In this document: piece by piece, positions 54,783-63,338 of the stretch | Numbering within the stretch: the stretch's first letter is position 1 | Layout: the number at the start of each line of letters is the position of its first letter | NCBI GenBank assembly: GCA_902777855.1 | Contig: CACYVN010000007.1 | Span: 218,358 to 282,357, forward strand | DNA from: an uncultured bacterium | GTDB taxonomy: Bacteria > Cyanobacteriota > Vampirovibrionia > Gastranaerophilales > Gastranaerophilaceae | Length of the DNA: 64,000 nt | Direction of reading: 5' to 3' | Notes under the pieces: generated by a model | Database searches by the model: none | Seen by the model: only the letters and a program-made list of their open reading frames with translations | What the model was told of the DNA's origin: nothing | Program-made: the position numbers and the translations under genes

Positions 54783-55763
54783 ATGTCTTTAATTTTAAAA
54801 GCTTTTCCTTTAGGTTTTCTTATAAATCATGATTTGAGTGAGGAAGAAAATGTCAGTCGTGATTTAAGATTTGAACGTGAAAATTTATGTTTAATAAAGA
54901 TAGCAACAAATCTCAGGTTGGAAGATGTGAACTATCTTATGGAAAACTTAGGTATTCCTTATAAATACAAAAACGATAATTATTTTTTAAATAACGGCTT
55001 ATGTGTACATTGGGAATCTTATCAGGGACATTACAGTGTTTTTATATCGGCAAATGAGAAAACGTTATTTGAAAAAACAAAACGCTATGTTGATTTAATA
55101 AAACAAGGCGAATTATTATTTAAAAATTTTGATATCATGTTAAAGCGCAATACCCGTGATGTCAATTCAAAAGAGATTTTTTATTATTGTTATAAGACAA
55201 ATTTCAGAACAAGATTAGATGTTCTTGAAGCATTAAAAAAACATCAGATGGAAAACATTTTGAGTAATACTGAAAATGAAATCAGATTTAAATATAACAA
55301 TAAAAATTATAAGTTTAAAAGAAATAACAAAAAAGAGATGTTTTATATTGAGCTGGAACAAAAGATATCTCTTGTAAATATCGGGTCAGGGAAAAAATCT
55401 CTTATAGTCAAAAATTTAAAGACAAATTATACAAATATGGATGCATTGTTAAAAACGTTGACGGAACGTGGGGCGTTTTCCGTACATTCTGATAAATATA
55501 ACATATATTGTGAAATGTCAGGCATGCAGTTCCTGTTTTCAAGAAACAATACCCGGGGGCAGTATTTTCTTTCCGTTGACAGAGTTTCCGATGAGGAATT
55601 ATGCACAAATATACTGAAAGAGCTGGATGAGGAATACGGGCTTAACATTCAGGATATTGTGTATAAGAAGATAATGGAACGTATTAAAGATAAAAATATG
55701 CGTATTGAAAGCGAAGAAGTTCAGGATGATAATTCGATAGTTTTGACAATAGATTTAGGATAG
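54783..55763 (+). CDS. Ycf35/DUF1257-like protein with three tandem repeats
   Basis: A 326-residue protein made of three related units (about 37-105, 136-195 and 211-275). Each begins with a (K)xTN(L/F/Y) strand and a helix (ATNLRLEDVNYLMENLGIPY; KTNFRTRLDVLEALKKHQME; KTNYTNMDALLKTLTERGAF), followed by beta strands. The last 44 residues (EEYGLNIQDIVYKKIMERIK ... IESEEVQDDNSIVLTIDL) match the C-terminus of DUF1257/Ycf35, which normally has one such unit in about 130 residues. It lies 12 bp after Ycf46 and 4 bp before the DUF2997 gene. Confidence 0.7.
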   Translation: MSLILKAFPLGFLINHDLSEEENVSRDLRFERENLCLIKIATNLRLEDVNYLMENLGIPYKYKNDNYFLNNGLCVHWESYQGHYSVFISANEKTLFEKTKRYVDLIKQGELLFKNFDIMLKRNTRDVNSKEIFYYCYKTNFRTRLDVLEALKKHQMENILSNTENEIRFKYNNKNYKFKRNNKKEMFYIELEQKISLVNIGSGKKSLIVKNLKTNYTNMDALLKTLTERGAFSVHSDKYNIYCEMSGMQFLFSRNNTRGQYFLSVDRVSDEELCTNILKELDEEYGLNIQDIVYKKIMERIKDKNMRIESEEVQDDNSIVLTIDLG

Positions 55764-55767
55764 GAAA

Positions 55768-55971
55768 ATGGGTAAATTAAAAATAAAATTGTTACCGGAC
55801 GGCACAATAGAAATGGAAACAAAGGGTATAAAAGGCAAAAAATGCCTTGATTATGCCAAAGTGTTAGAGCAGCTTGCTGATGCTAAAACCGAAAAAATAT
55901 CAAAAACGGATGAATATTATCAGAATTCTTATTTAGAACTTGACGAGTCACAACATTTAAGTGATAATTAA
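55768..55971 (+). CDS. DUF2997 protein
   Basis: A 67-residue protein with the DUF2997 pattern: KIKLLPDGTIEMETKGIKGK, then KCLDYAKVLEQL. The single Cys after GxKG is a family hallmark. In cyanobacteria DUF2997 sits beside ycf35-like genes, as here. Role unknown, possibly a small substrate or adapter of the Ycf46 ATPase. Confidence 0.82.
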   Translation: MGKLKIKLLPDGTIEMETKGIKGKKCLDYAKVLEQLADAKTEKISKTDEYYQNSYLELDESQHLSDN

Positions 55972-55987
55972 GAGGATAAAAGCTTAA

Positions 55988-56074
55988 AGAGAGGTGTCCG
56001 AGTGGCTTAAGGTGCAATCTTGGAAAGGTTGTGTGGGAGCAATTCCACCAGGGGTTCGAATCCCCTCCTCTCTG
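55988..56074 (+). tRNA. tRNA-Ser (anticodon GGA)
   Basis: Acceptor stem AGAGAGG/CCTCTCT, long variable arm, T loop GGTTCGAATCC, anticodon stem CAATC/GGTTG with loop TTGGAAA. No encoded CCA. Confidence 0.95.
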
Positions 56075-56139
56075 AATTTGAAAATTAAAAGATATTTTAA
56101 AATTTAAAAACTTTAAGATTCTTGTGAAGGAATTTATTT

Positions 56140-57084
56140 ATGGTTAAAACCATTTTAATTACAGGCGGAACAGGGTTTATTGGTTCTAATTTGTGCAAAA
56201 AACTAATTAATGACAATACAAAAATTATTTGTATTGATAATAACTATACAGGCAGGTTAGAGAATGTAAAAGATTTGCTTGCACATTCGAATTTCAGATT
56301 CATTGAACATGATATTATAAAACCGCTTGAAATTGAAGAAAAAATAGATGAAATTTACAATCTTGCCTGTCCTGCATCTCCAAAATATTATCAAAATGAT
56401 AAAGCAATTTTTACAACAAAAACGTGTATTTATGGTGCAATTAATGTACTTGAGCTTGCGAGAAAAAATGATGCCAAAATTTTGCATTCATCAACAAGTG
56501 AAGTTTATGGAGAGCCGGCAGTTCATCCGCAAAGAGAAGATTACAGGGGTAATGTTAATCCTATCGGAATAAGGGCGTGCTATGACGAGGGTAAAAGATG
56601 TGCGGAGAGTTTGTTTTTTGATTACAATCGAATTTATGGAATTAAAATAAAGGTTGTGAGGATTTTTAATACTTACGGACCTTTTATGCAGTCTGATGAT
56701 GGAAGAGTGGTTTCAAACTTTATATGTCAGGCATTAAATGGGGATAATCTGACGATATACGGAGATGGCAATCAAACCCGTTCTTTTTGTTATATTGATG
56801 ATTTAGTAGATGGATTAGTTAGAATGATGGAATCAGGGGATAATTTTACCGGCCCTGTTAATCTTGGGAATCCTAAAGAATTTGCGGTTAATCAGCTGGC
56901 GCAATTGGTTAAGGAAAAAATCAATCCGAAATTAAATATAACATACCTGCCATTACCTGCTGATGATCCCTGCAGGAGAAAACCGGATATATCGCTTGCA
57001 AAAGAAAAATTAGCTTGGGAACCGAAGATTATGCTTTCTCAGGGACTTGATAAAACTATTGAATATTTCGCAAATTTTAAATAA
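56140..57084 (+). CDS. UDP-glucuronate decarboxylase-like NAD-dependent epimerase/dehydratase
   Basis: A 314-residue extended SDR: GGTGFIGSN (8-16) for NAD, CPASPKYYQNDKAI, HSSTSEVYGEP, GIRACYDEGKRCAE (YxxxK), and RIFNTYGPFM. These segments, especially CPASPxYYQ and ACYDEGKR, are diagnostic of UDP-xylose synthase (UXS). It converts UDP-glucuronate to UDP-xylose for surface polysaccharide. No glycosyltransferase is adjacent. AAGGAA ribosome site. Confidence 0.88.
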   Translation: MVKTILITGGTGFIGSNLCKKLINDNTKIICIDNNYTGRLENVKDLLAHSNFRFIEHDIIKPLEIEEKIDEIYNLACPASPKYYQNDKAIFTTKTCIYGAINVLELARKNDAKILHSSTSEVYGEPAVHPQREDYRGNVNPIGIRACYDEGKRCAESLFFDYNRIYGIKIKVVRIFNTYGPFMQSDDGRVVSNFICQALNGDNLTIYGDGNQTRSFCYIDDLVDGLVRMMESGDNFTGPVNLGNPKEFAVNQLAQLVKEKINPKLNITYLPLPADDPCRRKPDISLAKEKLAWEPKIMLSQGLDKTIEYFANFK

Positions 57085-57149
57085 TTACTTTTTATGCGGT
57101 TTACAATAGCCGATAAATATGGTATTATGCGATAAAAAGGAGCAGAGTT

Positions 57150-57875
57150 ATGAAAAAAATTATCGCATTATTATTATGTAGTTTATTTATAAGTATGAGT
57201 ATGAGTATGCCTGTTACTGTTATGGCAGAAGACAATTGCGACTGTGTTAGTATAGAGCATATGTTATTACCTAAAAAATTAGCAAAGAAAACCCCGACAA
57301 ATATTGTAAATTCTTCTGACCTTGAAACAGTCATTTTACCTTACAACACTATACAAGTATCTTTTGCGGAAGCATTTAACAGTAAGTATGCAAAAGTTGG
57401 TGATGAGGTTGTCTTTATTTTGAACAATTGTTTAAAAACAATTGAGGGTACGGAAGTTTTACCTGCTTCAACAAAATTCGTTGCAGAAATTTGCAATATT
57501 GAAAAACCGAGGGCATTTAACAGGAGCGGAAAAATTTATTTGGATTTTAAATATTTAGAATTACCTGACGGGACGCAAAAATTTATCAAGGCAAAGTTGT
57601 TTAATAAGAAAGACTTTTTATCAAGAGGGAAATTAAACGGCTGGGGCAAAGGTTTGGGTACAACTTTAGGAGGAATGGCTATTGGTACCGGAGCTGGTTG
57701 CGGTATTGGTGTTGCTGCGGGAGCGGTAATTATTGGTGGTTTTGCTATCGGTATGCCTGTAGGTTTTGCAATCGGTGCTGCTGCTGGTTTGCTAACACCG
57801 GGGCTTTACTACAAGGCTAAAGCAGGAGATAAGGTTAATATTCAGTTGCTTGATAATGTAGTTATAGAAAAATAG
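57150..57875 (+). CDS. Exported protein with glycine-zipper region
   Basis: A 241-residue protein. The signal peptide (1-26, ending VMAE) is followed by DNCDC, then a beta-rich domain (VGDEVVFILNNCLKTIEGTE, GKIYLDFKYLELPDGT). A Gly/Ala zipper follows (about 165-215: GLGTTLGGMAIGTGAGCGIG; AGAVIIGGFAIGMPVGFAIG) which may insert in a membrane, and the end is YYKAKAGDKVNIQLLDNVVI. Family unknown. GGAGC site before the ATG; the tRNA-Ser(CGA) gene follows. Confidence 0.65.
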   Translation: MKKIIALLLCSLFISMSMSMPVTVMAEDNCDCVSIEHMLLPKKLAKKTPTNIVNSSDLETVILPYNTIQVSFAEAFNSKYAKVGDEVVFILNNCLKTIEGTEVLPASTKFVAEICNIEKPRAFNRSGKIYLDFKYLELPDGTQKFIKAKLFNKKDFLSRGKLNGWGKGLGTTLGGMAIGTGAGCGIGVAAGAVIIGGFAIGMPVGFAIGAAAGLLTPGLYYKAKAGDKVNIQLLDNVVIEK

Positions 57876-57898
57876 GATTTTGGATAAATTTTATAACT

Positions 57899-57985
57899 GG
57901 AGAAGTGTCCGAGTGGTTTAAGGTGACGATCTCGAAAGTCGTTGTGGGAGCGATTCCACCCAGGGTTCGAATCCCTGCTTCTCCG
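57899..57985 (+). tRNA. tRNA-Ser (anticodon CGA)
   Basis: Acceptor stem GGAGAAG/CTTCTCC, long variable arm, anticodon loop CTCGAAA on stem ACGAT/GTCGT. A hairpin (AATTAAAAATCG/CGATTTTTAATT) follows at 57986-58025. The last 15 bases and three flanking ones are duplicated at 58158-58175. Confidence 0.95.
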
Positions 57986-58175
57986 AATTAAAAATCGTGT
58001 ACCTTTTGGTATGCGATTTTTAATTAAAAAGCAGAGGGTAAGAATTCTTGTTTAGGGTTCGGAACGAGCGAGCCAAAGCCGGAATGGTTTTGCCTTGTGA
58101 CATACTTGTCACTAAAGGCAAAACTTGGAGTGCTGTCGATGGCGAGCGAAGTGATATATCCCTGCTTCTCCGAAT
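57971..58175. mobile_element. tRNA-Ser 3'-end duplication bracketing a 169-bp hairpin segment (integration scar)
   Basis: ATCCCTGCTTCTCCGAAT occurs at 57971-57988 (in the tRNA) and again at 58158-58175. Between them are the tRNA hairpin and a long imperfect stem (GTTTTGCCTT ... AAGGCAAAAC, 58089-58124) with nested GTGAC/GTCAC, but no gene. This is the footprint of tRNA-targeted site-specific integration (attL/attR-like) by a now minimal element. Confidence 0.65.
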
Positions 58176-58210
58176 AAAATGCGGACAGGTTTATCTGTCT
58201 GCATTTTATT
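58173..58210. terminator. Hairpin terminator after the tRNA-Ser scar
   Basis: AATAAAATGCGGACAG pairs with CTGTCTGCATTTTATT across a GTTTAT loop, with one G-U pair. Confidence 0.8.
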
Positions 58211-58492
58211 AAGAAAACTACCTTTTTTCAGGACATTTGGTCGGAAGGGGTAAATAATTTTTGTTGGCAAGATAGCTAATTTTAGTAAATTATAGCAATT
58301 TTGTAAGGTCGGAAATTGATAGAGTCAAAATGTCCGAAATGTCCGATTTTAGTAACAAAAATGTCCACTTTTTTGCACCATATTTGCACTAATAAGTAGG
58401 GTTGACTTTAGTCAACCAAAATATGGCGGTATGTTTAATGATGTATAGTTATTTGTCAGCAAATTATTTTTTTTTTAATTTTTATTTTTAAT
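58211..58492. other. Gene-free AT-rich stretch with TGTCCG and TTGCAC words
   Basis: No gene. It holds four TGTCC words (about 58330-58368) and two TTGCAC words (58373 and 58384), followed by a poly-T stretch. Possible regulator sites for the next gene; nothing more can be said. Confidence 0.4.
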
Positions 58493-58573
58493 ATGGAAAT
58501 CTGTAATAACAATATCGCATTTGAGGCAAGAGTCGGTAAAAATGCGCTTAAAATTGTAAAAAAAAGAGTGTAA
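58493..58573 (+). CDS. Possible 26-aa leader ORF
   Basis: ATG 58493 opens MEICNNNIAFEARVGKNALK, continuing to IVKKRV-stop, 7 bp before the TTG start of the next gene. It has no clear ribosome site. It could be a translationally coupled leader or chance; offered with low confidence. Confidence 0.25.
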   Translation: MEICNNNIAFEARVGKNALKIVKKRV

Positions 58574-58580
58574 AGGTAAA

Positions 58581-59084
58581 TTGAACCGAATTGCCAAGTT
58601 TGAGCACCTTTATGAAGATACATTTGCAAAAAATCTCGATGATGGAACGATTGTTGATTTGAATAAATCAGGGAATTATGTCTTTTCGCATATTCATTTC
58701 CCCGATATTAGCCATCGGACAGAACAAAAACCGGTATTTAAAAAAAACTTTTCAAATTCTTTGTTGCAGGAGTGTCCTAAAACTCTTTCAAATATTGAGA
58801 ACAAAATGATTCGTACAATTATTTCAAAAAGCATAAAATCAGGAATGAGTTTTGAACAATTAGAAAATTTTGGATATAAAGCATTTTCTAATGAAAAAAC
58901 AAAGAATCGTTTTTCTGAAAATATTTATCTTGCAAAGCGAATTAAACAGCAATTCCCAAAATCTGAATTAAGAGATTTTGAGTTTGATTATATGGATATT
59001 CTGGTTATGAAAGAAGAAGCAGAAACTCCTGAAACGGAGTTGTATAATCTTGTGCATAATTTTGGCGGTTTAAACCGGGAATAA
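58581..59084 (+). CDS. Hypothetical protein, 167 aa
   Basis: Starts at TTG 58581 with AAAGG just upstream. Sequence MNRIAKFEHLYEDTFAKNLD ... SGNYVFSHIHFPDISH ... a helical SKSIKSGMSFEQLENFGYKA, ending in an acidic EEAETPETELYNLVHNFGG. No signal or membrane segment. Not recognised. Confidence 0.55.
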   Translation: MNRIAKFEHLYEDTFAKNLDDGTIVDLNKSGNYVFSHIHFPDISHRTEQKPVFKKNFSNSLLQECPKTLSNIENKMIRTIISKSIKSGMSFEQLENFGYKAFSNEKTKNRFSENIYLAKRIKQQFPKSELRDFEFDYMDILVMKEEAETPETELYNLVHNFGGLNRE

Positions 59085-59162
59085 TTTAAAAATACATTAT
59101 TTTGTAACAATCATTCTCATAAAAATTTGAAAAATTTTATGTTTATGAGATAATTCTTGTAG

Positions 59163-59182
59163 GTCGGGATTGCTATCCCGAC
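59163..59182. repeat. GTCGGGAT/ATCCCGAC hairpin repeat
   Basis: Perfect 8-bp inverted repeat with a TGCT loop, in the fusA leader region. It is the shape of a common dispersed intergenic hairpin. Confidence 0.5.
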
Positions 59183-59239
59183 ATTAAATATAAATAGCAA
59201 AAGTAGTACACATTTTAATAAAAAAGAAGGAAAAGAAAA

Positions 59240-61330
59240 ATGGGAAGACCAGCTCCACTTGAAAAAATCAGAAACATTGGTATTGCTGCCCACATCGACG
59301 CAGGTAAAACAACTACAACAGAACGTATTTTGTTTTACACAGGTAAAACTCACAAATTAGGTGAAGTTCACGATGGTGCCGCAGTAACCGACTTTATGGA
59401 ACAAGAAAGAGAAAGAGGAATTACAATCCAATCAGCAGCAGTTACGGCTGAATGGAAAGGACACCAGATTAACATTATTGATACCCCGGGACACGTTGAC
59501 TTTACAATTGAAGTTGAACGTTCATTGCGTGTATTAGACGGCGTTGTTGCCGTATTCTGTGCAGTAGGCGGAGTTCAATCACAATCAGAAACAGTATGGC
59601 GTCAAGCTAACAGATATGAAGTTCCTCGTATGGTATTTGTAAACAAAATGGACAGAACAGGTGCAGACTTCTATCGTGTAGCAGAGCAAATTAAAACAAG
59701 ATTAGGAGCAAATGCTGTTCCTATTCAGTTGCCAATCGGTGCTGAAGATAAATTTACAGGTTTAGTTGACCTTATGACTATGAAAGCCGAAATCTATACA
59801 AACGATTTGGGTACTGATATAAAAGAAGAAGAAATTCCTGCTGACATGCAGGCAAAAGCAAAAGAATACCACGATGCTATGGTTGAAGCTATCTGTTCTG
59901 AAGATGATGCTTTGATGGAAAAATTCTTTGAAGATCCTGATTCAATTACCGTTGAAGAATTGAAAGCAGGCTTAAGAAAAGCAGTATGTAACAACAAAAT
60001 CGTTCCTGTTACCTGTGGTACTGCATTCAAAAACAAAGGTGTTCAGTTATTATTGAACAACGTTGTTGATTATATGCCTTCACCTGTTGATGTAAAAGCT
60101 ATTGAAGGTGAACTTGAAGACGGTACAAAGACAGTTCGTCATTCATCTGATGATGAACCTTTCAGTGCATTGTCATTCAAAGTTATGACAGACCCGTTTG
60201 TTGGTCGTTTAACATTCTTGAGAGTATATTCAGGTAAAATCACATCAGGTTCTTATGTTTTGAACTCAACAACAGGTAAGAAAGAGCGTATTTCTCGTTT
60301 GGTTCGTATGTATGCAGACCAAAGACTTGAAGAAAATGAAGTATATGCAGGTGACATTTGTGCTGCAGTTGGACTGAAAGAAACTACTACTGGTGATACG
60401 TTGTGCGACGAAAAAAATCCGATTATCTTAGAAAGAATGACTTTCCCTGAACCGGTTATCTCTGTTGCTATTGAACCAAAAACAAAAGCAGACCAGGATA
60501 AAATGGGTATTGCACTTCAGAAACTTGCTGAAGAAGATCCGTCATTCCGTGTTAAATCTGATGAAGAAACAGGTCAAACAATTATTTCCGGTATGGGCGA
60601 ACTTCACCTTGATATTATTGTTGACCGTATGTTAAGAGAATTCAAAGTTGAAGCAAATATTGGTAAACCTCAGGTTGCATACAGAGAAACAATCAGAGGA
60701 ACTGCTGATCAGGATTCTAAATTCATTCGTCAGTCAGGTGGTAAAGGTCAATATGGTCACTGTAAAGTCCGTATTATGCCGGCTGAAGAAAATGCAGGAT
60801 TTGTATTTGAAAACAAAATTGTCGGTGGTGCTATTCCTAAAGAATACATCGAACCGGCAAGAAAAGGTATGGAAGAAGCTCTTGAAGGCGGTATCTTAGC
60901 AGGATATCCTATGATAGACGTTAAAGTTGAACTTTATGATGGTTCTTACCACGAAGTCGACTCTTCAGAAATGGCATTCAAAATTGCCGGATCTATGGCT
61001 ATTAAAGATGGTTGTAAAAAAGCTCAGCCATGCATTCTTGAACCTATGATGAAGGTCGAAATTGAAATCCCTGACGAATTTACGGGAACAATCATCGGTG
61101 ATATTTCTCGTCGTAGAGGCAGAATCGAAGGTCAGGAACCTTTAGGTAACACAGGAAACGTAATTGTTCGTGCTGTTGTACCTTTGGCTAACATGTTTGG
61201 TTATGCTACAGACTTGAGATCTAATACTCAAGGGCGTGGGACATTCTCTATGGAATTCCAAAAATATGAGCAGGTTCCTAAGAATGTTGAAGACGAAATT
61301 ATTGCCAAGGCAGGGGCTGCTAAAGCATAA
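59240..61330 (+). CDS. fusA: Translation elongation factor G
   Basis: At 696 residues, full length. G1 [15 protein letters not shown] (17-31), switch [26 protein letters not shown], and the EF-G domains II-V ([30 protein letters not shown]) are all intact. It catalyses ribosomal translocation with GTP. It is monocistronic here, away from rpsL-rpsG and tuf. A GAAGGA site precedes the ATG. A terminator follows at 61352-61383. Sequence quality and codon use look native. Confidence 0.98.
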   Translation: MGRPAPLEKIRNIGIAAHIDAGKTTTTERILFYTGKTHKLGEVHDGAAVTDFMEQERERGITIQSAAVTAEWKGHQINIIDTPGHVDFTIEVERSLRVLDGVVAVFCAVGGVQSQSETVWRQANRYEVPRMVFVNKMDRTGADFYRVAEQIKTRLGANAVPIQLPIGAEDKFTGLVDLMTMKAEIYTNDLGTDIKEEEIPADMQAKAKEYHDAMVEAICSEDDALMEKFFEDPDSITVEELKAGLRKAVCNNKIVPVTCGTAFKNKGVQLLLNNVVDYMPSPVDVKAIEGELEDGTKTVRHSSDDEPFSALSFKVMTDPFVGRLTFLRVYSGKITSGSYVLNSTTGKKERISRLVRMYADQRLEENEVYAGDICAAVGLKETTTGDTLCDEKNPIILERMTFPEPVISVAIEPKTKADQDKMGIALQKLAEEDPSFRVKSDEETGQTIISGMGELHLDIIVDRMLREFKVEANIGKPQVAYRETIRGTADQDSKFIRQSGGKGQYGHCKVRIMPAEENAGFVFENKIVGGAIPKEYIEPARKGMEEALEGGILAGYPMIDVKVELYDGSYHEVDSSEMAFKIAGSMAIKDGCKKAQPCILEPMMKVEIEIPDEFTGTIIGDISRRRGRIEGQEPLGNTGNVIVRAVVPLANMFGYATDLRSNTQGRGTFSMEFQKYEQVPKNVEDEIIAKAGAAKA

Positions 61331-61351
61331 TTTCATTTTGATACAAATATT

Positions 61352-61383
61352 AAAAGAGTTCGGTTTGATAATCGGACTCTTTT
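61352..61383 (+). terminator. Terminator of fusA
   Basis: AAAAGAGTTCGG pairs with TCGGACTCTTTT (with G-U pairs), followed by T-rich sequence, 22 bp after the stop. Confidence 0.85.
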
Positions 61384-61422
61384 ATTTTGGCAAAAAATAT
61401 ATTTATGAGTTTTATTTAGAAC

Positions 61423-62244
61423 ATGTTTATAGTAAATCCGATAAAATTTCATAGCCCGTCATTTGGTATCTTTATTAATGACGTGAATAATGAAGACGGA
61501 GACATCCGATATAGAGGCGATACTATGTTATGTCGTGAGGATTTATATCTCCCTGAGGTTGTTGATTTTCTGGATAATAAATACAAAAATACTCCAAAAG
61601 TTAATGTGATTATGCATGCATGTTCTGACGGGGAAGAAGTTTATTCATTTTTAGGAGTGTTAATTTCGAGATTGAAAGAAAAAGCTGATAAGTTTTTACC
61701 GCTAACGGCAAAAGATATAGATGCAGACCATTTAAAACTCGCCAAAAGGGGAGTTTATGACATAACAGATGCCGAATATATAATGGCAAATGATGCTATG
61801 AACGGTAATTTTTATAACTGTTTTGAACCAACATTATCAAAAGGTCAAAAAAAATTGCGTTATAAAAATACAACAACAGTAAAGGTTGATAGTTATTTAA
61901 AAAATTATGTAAATTTTGAACAGAGTAACATTCTTGAAGATGTTAAAAAGACAGATTTTAAAAATACGATTTTGTTTGCAAGAAATTTTTGGCCATATTT
62001 ATGCTCATACGACCGGGAGAAGCTTGCAAGTACCCTTTCAAAAAAAATGGATTCTTCTTCAACTTTGATAATCGGAGATTATGATAAATTAACCGGAAAT
62101 GTTGATTTACTTCTTGAAAAATACGGATTTGTCGAAAAAGTCTCAAATGTTTACGAAAAATTGCAAGATAATAAACAGCAGAATATATTTATTAGCTCAA
62201 ATGCCAAATCAAACATTGATTATTATCCGTATTATTACAAATAA
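61423..62244 (+). CDS. Divergent CheR-type SAM-dependent methyltransferase
   Basis: A 273-residue protein. The SAM-binding core matches CheR: VIMHACSDGEEVYSFLGVLI (C67, GEE 70-72, YS 74-75), LTAKDIDADHLKLAKRGVYD, and ILFARNFWPYLCSYDREKLA (RN 187-188). CheR normally has CSTGEEPYS and CRNVLIY, so several residues differ. The N-terminal CheR helical domain and the beta-subdomain look reduced. It may methylate chemoreceptor glutamates or a different target; no MCP, cheB or other che gene is adjacent. Confidence 0.75.
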   Translation: MFIVNPIKFHSPSFGIFINDVNNEDGDIRYRGDTMLCREDLYLPEVVDFLDNKYKNTPKVNVIMHACSDGEEVYSFLGVLISRLKEKADKFLPLTAKDIDADHLKLAKRGVYDITDAEYIMANDAMNGNFYNCFEPTLSKGQKKLRYKNTTTVKVDSYLKNYVNFEQSNILEDVKKTDFKNTILFARNFWPYLCSYDREKLASTLSKKMDSSSTLIIGDYDKLTGNVDLLLEKYGFVEKVSNVYEKLQDNKQQNIFISSNAKSNIDYYPYYYK

Positions 62245-62251
62245 TTATAAA

Positions 62252-62479
62252 TTATTTTGTTCTCTTCTTCAAATCATAAAAAATAATTTTATATTCCAAA
62301 ATCTCTGCAATATGCCTCACTTCGCTATATGGAATTGTTCCGTTTCTCAGTTTTTGGGATAAAGATGCAAGTGAATATTTTCTGCCTAATTTCTTTTCCA
62401 ATTTTTGGGCAAGCAAAGTTAATGTTATATCTCTATCTGCAACCAGATTCTTAATTTCATTAAGGATTGGATTATTCAC
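62252..62479 (-). CDS. XRE-type helix-turn-helix regulator
   Basis: A 75-residue protein from GTG 62479 with a perfect AGGAGG site. The helix-turn-helix is ITLTLLAQKLEKKLGRKYSL, ASLSQKLRNGTIPYSEVRHI, then AEILEYKIIFYDL, a compact form of the XRE fold. Upstream are two palindromes sharing the half-site TCAATA. It is likely an autorepressor. Confidence 0.8.
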   Translation of the reverse strand: MNNPILNEIKNLVADRDITLTLLAQKLEKKLGRKYSLASLSQKLRNGTIPYSEVRHIAEILEYKIIFYDLKKRTK

Positions 62480-62532
62480 GAGTCCTCCTGTTTTCTTAAT
62501 GATAAATTATAAACTTGGATTATAGGGAATTT

Positions 62533-62594
62533 TCAATATTAATATTGACAAATTTATATTATTATTGAAGAATGTAAATAGTCAATAATATTGA
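62533..62594. promoter_or_regulatory. Two palindromic operators upstream of the HTH gene
   Basis: TCAATATTAATATTGA (62533-62548) and TCAATAATATTGA (62582-62594) share inverted TCAATA half-sites. They lie 54-115 bp from the start codon of the regulator gene. Confidence 0.65.
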
Positions 62595-62658
62595 TATTAG
62601 TACATATGTGAAGAAATAATTTATCCATCATAAGACTTTGAGTAAATATAAAAGTCAT

Positions 62659-62685
62659 AAACCTGCGAGAGAAACTTGCAGGTTT
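62659..62685 (+). terminator. Plus-strand terminator with no known gene before it
   Basis: AAACCTGC (62659-62666) pairs with GCAGGTTT (62678-62685), followed by TTT. It points to a short unannotated plus-strand transcript from the operator region. Confidence 0.65.
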
Positions 62686-62693
62686 TTCATTAT

Positions 62694-62720
62694 AAAAGCA
62701 CCGATTTAATCGGTGCTTTT
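62694..62720 (-). terminator. Terminator of the 62746 gene
   Basis: AAAAGCACCGAT pairs perfectly with ATCGGTGCTTTT across a TTA loop, 26 bp after the minus-strand stop. Usable in both directions. Confidence 0.85.
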
Positions 62721-62745
62721 GAAAGATATTTATTTAAATTATTTA

Positions 62746-63147
62746 TTATTTACCGCCGCCGCCTGAGCCTCCATATGTAAATTCTACTTTGATGTTGTTT
62801 GCAAGTAATTTCTGCCATGAATTTTCGTAGTTTTGGATTTCATTTAACTGTGTTTCAAGTGATTCTTTTTGAGCTTCAAGTTCTGATTCCCAGGCTGTTA
62901 AACTTGCCATTTCAAATTCATGATCATTTTGAAATTCTATCAAGACTTCTGTATATTCATCTGTCCCGTACCCGATTTCAGGGTCGTAGTACAAGTTTTG
63001 CAACTTTTCGTTGTATGCCATTTGAGATGTTGAAGATTGTCTTGTTGCGGATAATTGCTGCATCTGAATATTTGATAATTGATTATTCAGACGACTCTTT
63101 TGTCGTGTAAAAAATAACAATTTTTCCTGTAAATTTGCTACTGACAT
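62746..63147 (-). CDS. Coiled-coil protein with Gly-rich tail, unknown function
   Basis: A 133-residue protein from ATG 63147 (start MSVANLQEKLLFFTRQKSRL). Two coiled-coil helices (1-45 and about 85-120) flank DPEIGYGTDEYTEVLI, and the end is YGGSGGGGK. No signal peptide, no membrane segment. The shape resembles secreted or structural filament/needle-type proteins, but I do not recognise it. A neighbouring Gly-rich protein (63339) is divergent. Confidence 0.55.
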   Translation of the reverse strand: MSVANLQEKLLFFTRQKSRLNNQLSNIQMQQLSATRQSSTSQMAYNEKLQNLYYDPEIGYGTDEYTEVLIEFQNDHEFEMASLTAWESELEAQKESLETQLNEIQNYENSWQKLLANNIKVEFTYGGSGGGGK

Positions 63148-63338
63148 GGCTCTCACCTCGTTTTTTTTTATTCTCTCTTACACATGTAAAGTATTTTAAA
63201 AATCACTGATTTCACATGTTTTTAGTTTTGTTACATTTATTTACAAATAATTTTAAAGATTGTTTTAGTAATATCCGTTTATATTATTGACTTGGTGAAA
63301 AATATCATTAAAACCCGGACAGAAAGGCTTGTGTATTT

